From Paenarthrobacter aurescens (GTDB lineage: Bacteria; Actinomycetota; Actinomycetes; Actinomycetales; Micrococcaceae): a stretch of 64,000 nucleotides of DNA. Shown in pieces: positions 55,505-62,899 of the stretch (positions are counted from its first letter, which is position 1; every line of letters begins with the position of its first letter). Both the position numbers and the translations under genes were made by a program. Location: positions 372,001 to 436,000 of the forward strand of contig NZ_JAOEFX010000003.1 in assembly GCF_025421775.1 (NCBI RefSeq), in the 5' to 3' direction. Below the pieces are notes generated by a model that was not told the origin of the DNA, did not search any database, and worked only from the letters and a program-made list of their open reading frames with translations.

Positions 55505-56530
55505 CTATCCCTTCTTCGACGCGAGCTCGTTGAACCCGTTGGTGTAGTACTTGGACGGCGTGAGCTTGTCCTTGACGATTCCCGACGCGTTAAGCCAGGC
55601 CTCCCAGCGGGTGAAGTCCTCGTCCTTGATCACCCCTGAGTCCGGAACCCCGGGGCTCTTCCAGAACTTCAGGTTGGCCGTGCTCTCGTTGCGGCCGCGG
55701 CTCTCGATGATCTTGGTGAAGCGGGCAATGATCTCGTCGCGAGGCGTTTCCGCTGCCCATTTGATCGCCATGGCAACTCCTGTGGTGAAGGTGCGGGTGG
55801 TGTTCGGGTTCTTTTCGATGAAGTCGTTCCGGAGCACGATCTGGCCGCCGGCGAAGGTACCAAACAGCTCCACGTCACTAAAAAGCGAGCGCAGTCCGCC
55901 GGCTTCGATGGCCCGGTCCTGCAGGACGCCGCCGAGCGTTCCGGCGTCCACCTGTCCACGACGAATCGCTTCCTCGGTGTCGTTCGGTGCCAGCGGGACC
56001 AGCTGAACCTGTTTGATCTCGTCCTGGCTGAGTCCGTTCTTGGTCAGCCAGGTGTTGATGACGGCTTCGTGGTGCGCGCCCAGCGTGTTGACGGCGATCT
56101 TCTTGCCGATCAGGTCACGCGGTTCCTTGATGGTGCTGTCCGCTTTGACGTAGTACCCGCTGAAGGTTTTTTCATCGGAGCCGTAGTAGTTGGTCACAGC
56201 CTTGACGGGTGCCCCGGCTTCAATGAGCTTGACCACCGCCCCGGAGAATGCGCCGCCGAAATCAGTCTGATTGGTCGCCGCCGACTGGATGTCCTGGGGT
56301 CCGCTGGTGGTGTTGCCAACCCAGTTCAGCTTCAGGTCGCCCAGGTATCCAAGGTCCGCAGCCAGTTCAGGGAAAGTCACGTTGTTGGCCGAGCCCTGGT
56401 ACCGGAGCTCCTTGACCTCGTTACCGGGCTGATTGGCCTGTCCGGCTTCGGCTGCACCGCCGCAGCCGGACACCGTCAGCGCTAGTACGACGGCGGCCGC
56501 GACGCTCAGCAGGGGCAGGTGCAGTTTCAT
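55505..56530 (-). CDS. sulfonate/taurine-type solute-binding lipoprotein (SsuA/TauA family)
   Basis: A 341-residue protein from the ATG at 56530. The signal is LSVAAAVVLALTVSGC with lipobox Cys23. The ABC sulfonate/NMT1 fold shows in LRYQGSANNVTFPELAADLG, IGKKIAVNTLGAHHEAVINT and RRGQVDAGTLGGVLQDRAIE. It captures an alkanesulfonate or related aliphatic compound. It is the first gene of the operon (binding protein, ATPase, permease, dioxygenase). Its ribosome site is weak. The upstream 378 bp hold phased repeats. Confidence 0.9.
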   Translation of the reverse strand: MKLHLPLLSVAAAVVLALTVSGCGGAAEAGQANQPGNEVKELRYQGSANNVTFPELAADLGYLGDLKLNWVGNTTSGPQDIQSAATNQTDFGGAFSGAVVKLIEAGAPVKAVTNYYGSDEKTFSGYYVKADSTIKEPRDLIGKKIAVNTLGAHHEAVINTWLTKNGLSQDEIKQVQLVPLAPNDTEEAIRRGQVDAGTLGGVLQDRAIEAGGLRSLFSDVELFGTFAGGQIVLRNDFIEKNPNTTRTFTTGVAMAIKWAAETPRDEIIARFTKIIESRGRNESTANLKFWKSPGVPDSGVIKDEDFTRWEAWLNASGIVKDKLTPSKYYTNGFNELASKKG

Positions 56531-56583
56531 GGGAGCTACTTTCGATGAGTGGGGATGTGTTGGGTGGGCCGGCTTACACAAAT

Positions 56584-56680
56584 GCTTGAGAACCTGCGCA
56601 ACGGCTTGGGAACGATGAAAGCCCATTTCGACAGCGGCTGGGAAGCGCTGGGGTAACGCCTGGAAACGCTGCGAAACAGC
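56584..56680. promoter_or_regulatory. cluster of imperfect direct repeats upstream of the sulfonate operon
   Basis: Consensus GCYTGRGAACG recurs at 56584-56594 (GCTTGAGAACC), 56604-56614 (GCTTGGGAACG), 56637-56647 (GCTGGGAAGCG), 56647-56658 (GCTGGGGTAACG), 56659-56669 (CCTGGAAACGC) and 56668-56680 (GCTGCGAAACAGC). The units are spaced about 10-12 or 20 bp, near one or two helix turns. The rest of the 56531-56908 gap shows no gene. It is a possible operator array for a sulfur regulator. Confidence 0.45.
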
Positions 56681-56908
56681 CCGACACGGGACGAAATCCT
56701 GGGCAATTCCCGGCAACCGGGGGACACAAGACGCCGCGTTGAGCCTTGTGAACAACAGCGACTGCCGGGCCGGTCATGACTGGCGCGTACCGACGTCGGG
56801 CATTCATACTGCCGAACCCCACAGTCATATGGGGTTTAGTTCGTATTGATCCTCACAACCAGCCGGATTTCTTCGCCTTGCGGCCCGCAGGACGGATACG
56901 GTAGATAC

Positions 56909-57772
56909 ATGACGTCTAGCATCGCCGCCGAGTCCATTCGGCCTACCCGCAACATACCCGCCGATATCGCCCGTTCCTGGCTCCTTGTGAATGCCATGAA
57001 GACGGAGCTTTTTGACGAATCTGCGGGTTCGCGGGCAGACGCCATCATCCTTGATATCGAAGACGCTGTGGACCCTTCCCAGAAGGACCTGGCCCGCGAG
57101 AACGTCGTTAACTGGCTGACCGCCGGTGGCCAGGCGTGGGTTCGCGTCAACGACGCCACCAGCCCGTTCTGGGCCGACGACCTCGCCGGCCTGCGCGGGA
57201 CACCCGGACTGCTGGGCGTGATGCTCGCCAAGACCGAGTCCGCTGACCAGGTCACCGAGTCTTATCACCGCATGGACGGCAAGACCCCCGTCATCGCACT
57301 GGTCGAGTCCGCCCTCGGCATCGAGGAAGCCAACCACATCGCACGCGCGCAGGGTGCCTTCCGCCTTGCGTTCGGCTCCGGCGACTTCCGCCGCGACACC
57401 GGCATGGCCGCCACGCCGGAAGCCATGGCCTACCCGCGTGCCAAGCTCGTTGTCGCCAGCCGTGTCGGCAACCTCCCGGGCCCCATCGACGGCCCCACTG
57501 TCGGCACCAACCACCCCATCCTGCGTGAGCAGACCGGCATCACCGTGACCATGGGCATGACTGGCAAGCTCTGCCTGGCCATCGACCAGACCACCGTGAT
57601 CAACGAGGTCATCAGCCCCACGCCGTCTGACGTTGCCTGGGCCACCGACTTCATGAACGACTTTGAAGCCAACGGCCGCGTGATCCGCGACGGGTCCGAC
57701 CTCCCGCGTTTGGGCCGCGCCGAGAAGATCATGAAGCTCGCAGTGGCTTTCGGGGTCCAGCCTTCCCTGTAG
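56909..57772 (+). CDS. CoA ester lyase (CitE-like, HpcH/HpaI aldolase family)
   Basis: A 287-residue TIM-barrel enzyme. ADAIILDIEDAVDPSQKDLA carries the metal-binding acidic residues. VIALVESALGIEEANHIARA, then FGSGDFRRDTGMAA, gives the second Glu/Asp set. CitE-like proteins act on citramalyl-CoA, malyl-CoA or similar esters. The start at the ATG at 56909 leaves MTSSIAAESIRPTRNIPADI. It is codirectional with the DUF2797-like gene 2 bp downstream, so the two are probably cotranscribed. Confidence 0.88.
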   Translation: MTSSIAAESIRPTRNIPADIARSWLLVNAMKTELFDESAGSRADAIILDIEDAVDPSQKDLARENVVNWLTAGGQAWVRVNDATSPFWADDLAGLRGTPGLLGVMLAKTESADQVTESYHRMDGKTPVIALVESALGIEEANHIARAQGAFRLAFGSGDFRRDTGMAATPEAMAYPRAKLVVASRVGNLPGPIDGPTVGTNHPILREQTGITVTMGMTGKLCLAIDQTTVINEVISPTPSDVAWATDFMNDFEANGRVIRDGSDLPRLGRAEKIMKLAVAFGVQPSL

Positions 57773-57774
57773 GC

Positions 57775-58692
57775 ATGCTGGTTCATGGAGTCGTTTGGGA
57801 CTCTTCCTCCCCGGCTTTGAGGGTATTCCCGCCGGACGCGGAGTTCACTGATATTGCGTTGGCCCAGGGCTCATCCCTGGGCCTGCGCGTTATCCCCGGT
57901 CTGTGGTGCCTCGGCCATACCAAGGTCCACGGGCCGGGAGACCGCACGCATGTTCCGTGCCGCAGCGGATCCATGGCCGAGCGGGGCAAACAGTGCGGGA
58001 CGTGTTTTGCCCGCGACGACTCCCGGTTGATGCATGACTTCCACCGGGGCGGTTCGGTGCCCACCGGACTCCGCGCCTACCTGATGCAGCCGCACTGGCT
58101 CTATGTGGCTACCTTCGCTAACGGTGCAACGAAGATCGGCACTGCCTCCGCGCAGCGCAAGTGGAACCGTCTTGCCGAGCAGGGTGCCGTACATGCTTCG
58201 TATGTGGCCCACGCCGAGGACGGTCGGATTGTCCGAGTGCTTGAGGACCTGGTGACCCGCGAACTCGGTCTCGTCCAGCAAGTCCGCTCCGCTTCCAAGG
58301 TGGCGGGGCTGGTAGAGCCGCGTGCCGCCGTCGAGCTTTCTGCGGTGAACCGCCAGCATGCCACTCGGGTGCGTGAGCTGCTGGGCGGGCTCGCGATGAC
58401 CGGCTATTCCGTTGTTGAGGAAGAGTGGGACCGGCCCGCGCTGGCGGACCGGCTTTGTGATGCTGCCGACGATGGGCGTCGCCACCAATACCCCGTGACG
58501 TTCGACGCCGGCGGGCACGGTTTGCGGGTGCACTCACTGTCCGGGGCGATTGCCTTGGCAGGCCTCCCCGACGCTTCGGGTGCAGAGGTCGAGGGCAGCT
58601 TCGTGGCAGACCTGGGCGCGTTGAAGGGCCGCAAGATCGAGTTCGGCCCGCACCTCACGGAAATCCCGGCGCTGCAGGACTCCCTCTTCTAG
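57775..58692 (+). CDS. DUF2797-like zinc-ribbon protein
   Basis: A 305-residue protein. A Cys/His cluster (CLGHTKVH ... HVPCRSGSMAERGKQCGTCF) suggests a zinc-binding element near residues 45-80. It is followed by a region HWLYVATFANGATKIGTASA and a GIY-YIG-like strand/loop (LEDLVTRELGLVQQVRSASK). This order matches the DUF2797 family known from actinobacteria. Function unknown. The gene begins 2 bp after the CitE-like stop. Confidence 0.75.
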   Translation: MLVHGVVWDSSSPALRVFPPDAEFTDIALAQGSSLGLRVIPGLWCLGHTKVHGPGDRTHVPCRSGSMAERGKQCGTCFARDDSRLMHDFHRGGSVPTGLRAYLMQPHWLYVATFANGATKIGTASAQRKWNRLAEQGAVHASYVAHAEDGRIVRVLEDLVTRELGLVQQVRSASKVAGLVEPRAAVELSAVNRQHATRVRELLGGLAMTGYSVVEEEWDRPALADRLCDAADDGRRHQYPVTFDAGGHGLRVHSLSGAIALAGLPDASGAEVEGSFVADLGALKGRKIEFGPHLTEIPALQDSLF

Positions 58693-58756
58693 GGTTCATT
58701 CACCGCGAGCGCTAACCCCGGCAACGCCCACCAGCACGCCCCGGTAGACTTGGACG

Positions 58757-58981
58757 GTGCTGAACGAATTCTGGGCCACCGCCTCCACCTCCTACAAAGC
58801 GCTGGTTTTCGGCGCCATGGGGTTGATCGCCGTCGGGCTCATCCTGTCCATCGTGGGGAACACGTCCGGCAACCAAGGGCTGGCCATGGCGTCGCTGCCC
58901 GTCATCGGAGTGGGACTGCTCCTCCACGTCACAGGTCTCGTCATCCGCGGCCAGAAGATCCGTAAGAGCTACAAGAAGTAA
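58757..58981 (+). CDS. small two-helix membrane protein, function unknown
   Basis: A 74-residue protein. Two hydrophobic segments (ALVFGAMGLIAVGLILSIVG and LPVIGVGLLLHVTGLVIRG) are followed by a basic tail RGQKIRKSYKK. The GTG start at 58757 lacks a convincing ribosome site (GGACG). It is conserved-looking in layout (DUF3188-type size), but I cannot name a role. It lies between the DUF2797-like and MaoC genes. Confidence 0.65.
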   Translation: MLNEFWATASTSYKALVFGAMGLIAVGLILSIVGNTSGNQGLAMASLPVIGVGLLLHVTGLVIRGQKIRKSYKK

Positions 58982-59037
58982 CGGCCACCCAAAGAAGGCG
59001 CTGCCTCCAAGCCCTCGCAGCCCGATAGGGTTGGAAC

Positions 59038-59487
59038 ATGAGTATCAATCCGGACCTGCAGGGCCGTAGCTACCCTGCCGCAGAGGTATATGACGTCGGC
59101 CGCGAAAAGATCCGCGAGTTTGCCAAGGCTGTGAAAGCCAACAACCCCGCACATTTCGATGTGGAGGCAGCCAAGGCCCTTGGCCACAGCGACCTCGTAG
59201 CACCGCCAACGTTTGCCATCATCGTTGCCCAGCGCGCTGACGCCCAGCTGGTACAGGACCCCGAGTCCGGTATCGACTTCTCCCGCGTGGTCCACGCCGA
59301 CCAGCGCTTCACGCACCACCGTCCCATCGTCGCAGGCGACCAGCTTGTTGCAGAGCTGCACGTCGACGGTGTCAGGGCCATGGGTGGCGGAGCAATGATC
59401 ACCACACGTTCCGAGATTTCCACAGTGGCCGGCGAAAAGGTCGCCACCACCACCTCGTCCATCCTGGTCCGCGGAGAGGGACAGTAA
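59038..59487 (+). CDS. MaoC-type dehydratase subunit A (HadA/HadC-like, UPF0336)
   Basis: A 149-residue hotdog protein. SYPAAEVYDVGREKIREFAKAV and APPTFAIIVAQRADAQL are N-terminal features of HadA/FAS1-type proteins. It lacks the full D-x-x-x-x-H hydratase motif, so it probably provides the non-catalytic partner. It lies 2 bp before the HadB-like gene, and murB follows two genes later. Other actinobacteria, for example mycobacteria, use HadAB in the FAS-II dehydration step. Confidence 0.88.
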   Translation: MSINPDLQGRSYPAAEVYDVGREKIREFAKAVKANNPAHFDVEAAKALGHSDLVAPPTFAIIVAQRADAQLVQDPESGIDFSRVVHADQRFTHHRPIVAGDQLVAELHVDGVRAMGGGAMITTRSEISTVAGEKVATTTSSILVRGEGQ

Positions 59488-59489
59488 CC

Positions 59490-59927
59490 ATGAGCCCTGC
59501 ATTCGAAGAATTGACGGTCGGCCAGGAAATCGGTACCCGCAGCATTGATGTCACCCGCCAGGACCTGGTCAAGTACGCAGGAGCCTCCGGGGACTTCAAC
59601 CCGATCCACTGGAACGAAGCATTCGCAACCTCCGTTGAGCTGCCCGGCGTCATCGCCCACGGCATGTTCACCATGGGTGCCGCAGTGCAACTGGTGAGCG
59701 ACTGGGCAGGCGACCCCGCCGCCGTCGTCGATTACCAGACGCGCTTCACCAAGCCCGTCCTCGTCACCGACACCACTGGGACCGGTGAGGCCGGCGCTGT
59801 CATCGACGTCACCGGTGTGGTGGGAGCGCTCGACGCCGATGCCCGCACCGCGCGCATCGACCTCACCGTAGTGGCCGCTGGACTTAAGGTCCTCATGAAG
59901 TCGCAGGCGGTCGTGAAGGTCTCTTGA
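59490..59927 (+). CDS. MaoC-type dehydratase subunit B (HadB-like)
   Basis: A 145-residue hotdog enzyme with the hydratase 2 motif GASGDFNPIHWNEAFA, where Asp and His form the catalytic dyad, and PGVIAHGMFTMG after it. It dehydrates 3-hydroxyacyl-ACP or -CoA, most likely with the preceding subunit. Its stop overlaps the TTG start of the MFS gene. The organism is not expected to make mycolic acids, so ordinary fatty-acid or another acyl synthesis is likely. Confidence 0.9.
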   Translation: MSPAFEELTVGQEIGTRSIDVTRQDLVKYAGASGDFNPIHWNEAFATSVELPGVIAHGMFTMGAAVQLVSDWAGDPAAVVDYQTRFTKPVLVTDTTGTGEAGAVIDVTGVVGALDADARTARIDLTVVAAGLKVLMKSQAVVKVS

Positions 59928-61261
59928 ACCAACTGAACACCACTCCACCGCGCGCCACTGCGACTGAAATGTCGCGGTGGCGTGCCGCTGTTCTTGCCTC
60001 CTACGCGGCCAGTGGCATCGCCTTCGCAACGTGGGTGTCCCGCCTGCCCGCTATCCGTGACGGACTCAATCTCACCCCGGGTGGTATCGGCCTCCTGCTG
60101 ATGTGCATGACTGTGGCCTCATTCATCTCGATCTCGGCTTCGGGGCTGATCGTACTCAGGCTGGGTCCCAAGCTCACCACACGGATCGGCAGTTGCATGG
60201 TGGGTGCCGGCTTGGTGACTGTGGGCTTTGGCGCTTCCATTGCTTTGAGTCCGCTGGTGGTGGCGGCCGGACTGGTGGTGCTCGGACTCGGTACGGCCAG
60301 TTGGAACACCGCGTCCAACGTGGAAGGTGCCTCGCTGGAACGTGCCATGGAGCGGCATATCATGCCCCACCTCCATGGAGCCTTCAGCCTCGGCACTGTG
60401 GCTGCAGCCGGGTTCGGTGCCTGGGCAGCTGCCGTGCACATGCCAGTGTTCTGGCATTTCCTGATCTCGGGGGTCGTGGTGACTGCCTCCGTGGTGACTG
60501 CCGGGTTCTGGTTCCGCGCGGAAAAGACAGCTGCTGCTACGCACACTTACCGGCCGGATGAGACAGACACTTTCCAGGACCCGTCCACCGGTCCGCTGCC
60601 CATCATCACCGGGTCCCCGGAGACGCATCCCGAACCCGGCAAGGCCGCTGCCCCACTCGACAACAAGCGGCTCGTGGCTCTGGCGTGGCGTGACCGCCGG
60701 ACCTTGCTGATCGGTGTCCTGGTCCTCGGCCTGGCATTGGCTGAAGGAGCCGCGGGGGACTGGGTGGCGTTGGCGCTTGCCGACGGCCACGGTCAGTCCG
60801 ATGCCGCAGGTGCTGTGGGTTACGGATTGTTCGTCACCTTCATGACCATTGGACGCTTTGCCGGCACGGCCATCCTTGACCGTTTTGGGCGGGTGTTGGT
60901 GATGCGCTGGTGCTCGGCAACCGCCGTGGTGGGGCTTGCGCTCTTTGTCTTCTCGCCGGTTCCGTGGCTTGCCTTTGTGGCGCTGGCTGTGTGGGGCCTG
61001 GGTGCCTCGCTGGGGTTCCCGGTGGGGATGTCCGCGGCGGCTGACGACCCTGTCCATGCGGCTGCCCGGGTCTCAGTGGTGTCGACGATCGGCTATGGAG
61101 CCTTCCTGTGTGGTCCTCCACTTCTCGGGTTGCTGGCTGAACACTTTGGCATCCTGCACTCCCTGCTGGCACCGCTGGTACTGCTGGTGGTCAGCTTCTT
61201 CCTGGCGCCGCTCGCCGGTCAGCAAAAGGCTGGGTCGATCCAGCCCGACGATGCCCGCTAG
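59924..61261 (+). CDS. MFS transporter
   Basis: A 445-residue carrier with 12 membrane segments. ATWVSRLPAIRDGLNLTPGG is typical of the fucose-permease-like/YbjJ MFS branch. Loop 6-7 is long and acidic (RPDETDTFQDPSTGPLP). The TTG start (59924) overlaps the HadB stop and has GAAGG 5 nt before it. An ATG 45 bp downstream (59969) would remove only a soluble lead. Substrate unknown. It is cotranscribed with the MaoC pair. Confidence 0.85.
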   Translation: MNQLNTTPPRATATEMSRWRAAVLASYAASGIAFATWVSRLPAIRDGLNLTPGGIGLLLMCMTVASFISISASGLIVLRLGPKLTTRIGSCMVGAGLVTVGFGASIALSPLVVAAGLVVLGLGTASWNTASNVEGASLERAMERHIMPHLHGAFSLGTVAAAGFGAWAAAVHMPVFWHFLISGVVVTASVVTAGFWFRAEKTAAATHTYRPDETDTFQDPSTGPLPIITGSPETHPEPGKAAAPLDNKRLVALAWRDRRTLLIGVLVLGLALAEGAAGDWVALALADGHGQSDAAGAVGYGLFVTFMTIGRFAGTAILDRFGRVLVMRWCSATAVVGLALFVFSPVPWLAFVALAVWGLGASLGFPVGMSAAADDPVHAAARVSVVSTIGYGAFLCGPPLLGLLAEHFGILHSLLAPLVLLVVSFFLAPLAGQQKAGSIQPDDAR

Positions 61262-61270
61262 GCTTGATTG

Positions 61271-62338
61271 GTGACCCAGACGCTGCTTTCCGAATTGACC
61301 ACGGCCGCTGTCGGCGGCCCCGCAGGGAACTATGTGGAGGCCCGCACCGAGGCTGAGATCATCGACGCCGTCAGCTCGGCCGACGCTGCGGGCGGGAAAC
61401 TCCTGATTATCGGAGGTGGTTCGAACCTCCTGATCTCGGACGAAGGCTACCCCGGGACAGTCCTGAAGATCGCTTCCGAAGGCTTCACGGTTAATTCGGA
61501 GGACAGCTGCGGAGGCGTGTCCGTGGTGGTACAGGCGGGCCACAACTGGGACGCATTGGTTGAACATTCCGTACTGCACGCCTGGTCCGGGCTGGAGGCA
61601 TTGTCCGGAATCCCGGGAGCCACCGGAGCCACACCCGTGCAGAACGTGGGCGCCTATGGCTCAGACGTTTCACAAACCATCGCCGCGGTGCGCACCTGGG
61701 ACCGCGAACGCAATGCGGTGCAGACCTTCACCAATTCTGAACTCAAGTTCGGGTACCGCGATTCGATCCTCAAGCAGACCACAGTTGAGGGTTCGCCCCG
61801 TTATGTGGTGCTGACCGTCGAGTTCCAGCTGCCATTGGGACGGATGAGCGCACCCATCCGCTACGGAGAGCTTGCCCGGGTGTTGGGTGTTGAGGCCGGG
61901 AAACGCGCCTACTCCAACGATGTCCGCAGGGAAGTACTCAAGCTCCGTGCGTCCAAAGGGATGGTCCTGGACGCGCATGATCGCGACACCTATTCCACAG
62001 GATCCTTCTTCACCAACCCGATAGTGCCCGCCGATCGTGCCGCTGGGCTTCCGGAGAACGCACCCCGGTATCCCGCCGGCACCGACGGACTGGTGAAGCT
62101 CTCCGCGGCCTGGCTGATCGACCAGGCTGGATTCGGCAAGGGCTTCGGCCTTGAGGAATCCAGTGTCTCGGGCGGCAGGGCATCCCTGTCCACCAAGCAC
62201 ACTCTCGCCATCACCAACCGGGGCTCAGCCTCGGCCTCGGACATGGTGGCCATCGCGCGGGAGGTGAGGGCCGGCGTCGTCGAACGCTTTGGCATTGAGC
62301 TGCACCCGGAACCGTTGCTGATTGGCGTCAGCCTCTAA
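61271..62338 (+). CDS. murB: UDP-N-acetylenolpyruvoylglucosamine reductase
   Basis: A 355-residue enzyme of peptidoglycan precursor synthesis. The FAD domain has KLLIIGGGSNLLISD and SGIPGATGATPVQNVGAYG, and the substrate domain has the catalytic Ser in YSTGSFFTNP and the Glu in ELHPEPLLIG. The presence of the long type I loop follows the E. coli-like MurB. The GTG at 61271 is preferred to the TTG before it. It lies 9 bp after the MFS stop and overlaps the convergent membrane-protein stop by 3 bp (62335-62338). Confidence 0.95.
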   Translation: MTQTLLSELTTAAVGGPAGNYVEARTEAEIIDAVSSADAAGGKLLIIGGGSNLLISDEGYPGTVLKIASEGFTVNSEDSCGGVSVVVQAGHNWDALVEHSVLHAWSGLEALSGIPGATGATPVQNVGAYGSDVSQTIAAVRTWDRERNAVQTFTNSELKFGYRDSILKQTTVEGSPRYVVLTVEFQLPLGRMSAPIRYGELARVLGVEAGKRAYSNDVRREVLKLRASKGMVLDAHDRDTYSTGSFFTNPIVPADRAAGLPENAPRYPAGTDGLVKLSAAWLIDQAGFGKGFGLEESSVSGGRASLSTKHTLAITNRGSASASDMVAIAREVRAGVVERFGIELHPEPLLIGVSL

Positions 62339-62814
62339 CGCGTGCGCCGTTCGGCGATGGGCAGGACCTTGTTGAGCAGCAGGAACGTGAGCCCACAGCT
62401 GACGGATCCCAACAGGAAGATCTGGCTGAAGGCGATGCTTTGCGGCGACGGACCGCTGGGCATGAACAGCCCGGCAGCAGCGAAACCGACCAAGCCCAGG
62501 AGCATGACGATGGCTCCGAGCAGGAAGCTGCGGACCTGGGCCGCGGCAGCCGGATAAAACCAAGGTTCGGGGGCGTCGTCGTCGCGATCGGCCACGGTCT
62601 GGGTGGCTGCAGCGGTTCCGATGAGCAGCGCGGCTGCGGCGGTTGCCACAAGGCTGACCGTTTGGATGGCCTGCATTGAGGGGGAGAGGCTCACCCCAGT
62701 CCCCACCGCCACTATCAGCCCCGCGCCAAGCCCGACGAGCGTGCAGAACCAGCCGGCGGTAGCCAACCACCGGCTCATCGGCCGCACAAACGGAGCAAGA
62801 TCACCAAAAAGCAT
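62335..62814 (-). CDS. four-helix membrane protein, function unknown
   Basis: A 159-residue protein. Hydrophobic segments WLATAGWFCTLVGLGAGLIV, VSLVATAAAALLIGTA, FLLGAIVMLLGLVGFAAAGL and IFLLGSVSCGLTFLLLN are separated by short loops, one with DRDDDAPEPW. It belongs to no family that I recognise. It is divergent from the AlkZ-like gene (85 bp gap) and convergent with murB. Confidence 0.7.
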   Translation of the reverse strand: MLFGDLAPFVRPMSRWLATAGWFCTLVGLGAGLIVAVGTGVSLSPSMQAIQTVSLVATAAAALLIGTAAATQTVADRDDDAPEPWFYPAAAAQVRSFLLGAIVMLLGLVGFAAAGLFMPSGPSPQSIAFSQIFLLGSVSCGLTFLLLNKVLPIAERRTR

Positions 62815-62899
62815 GAACTCATCCTAGGATCTGCTGCTGGGTGACGGCTGGGAGGCGCGGCAAGGTTCCCTGTGCTCGTCGGCCCTTTTAGGATGAAGC

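Noticed and set aside
52714..56530. assignment of the sulfonate operon to taurine (tauABCD)
   Set aside because: Gene order and families agree with Tau and Ssu systems alike. The substrate cannot be read from the sequence, so no tau symbols are given.
56684..56760. SAM riboswitch-like GGCAACC element
   Set aside because: CCCGGCAACCGGGG resembles the SAM-I/SAM-IV signature, but the surrounding helices could not be assembled, and on that strand the next gene is a CitE-like lyase, not a sulfur gene.
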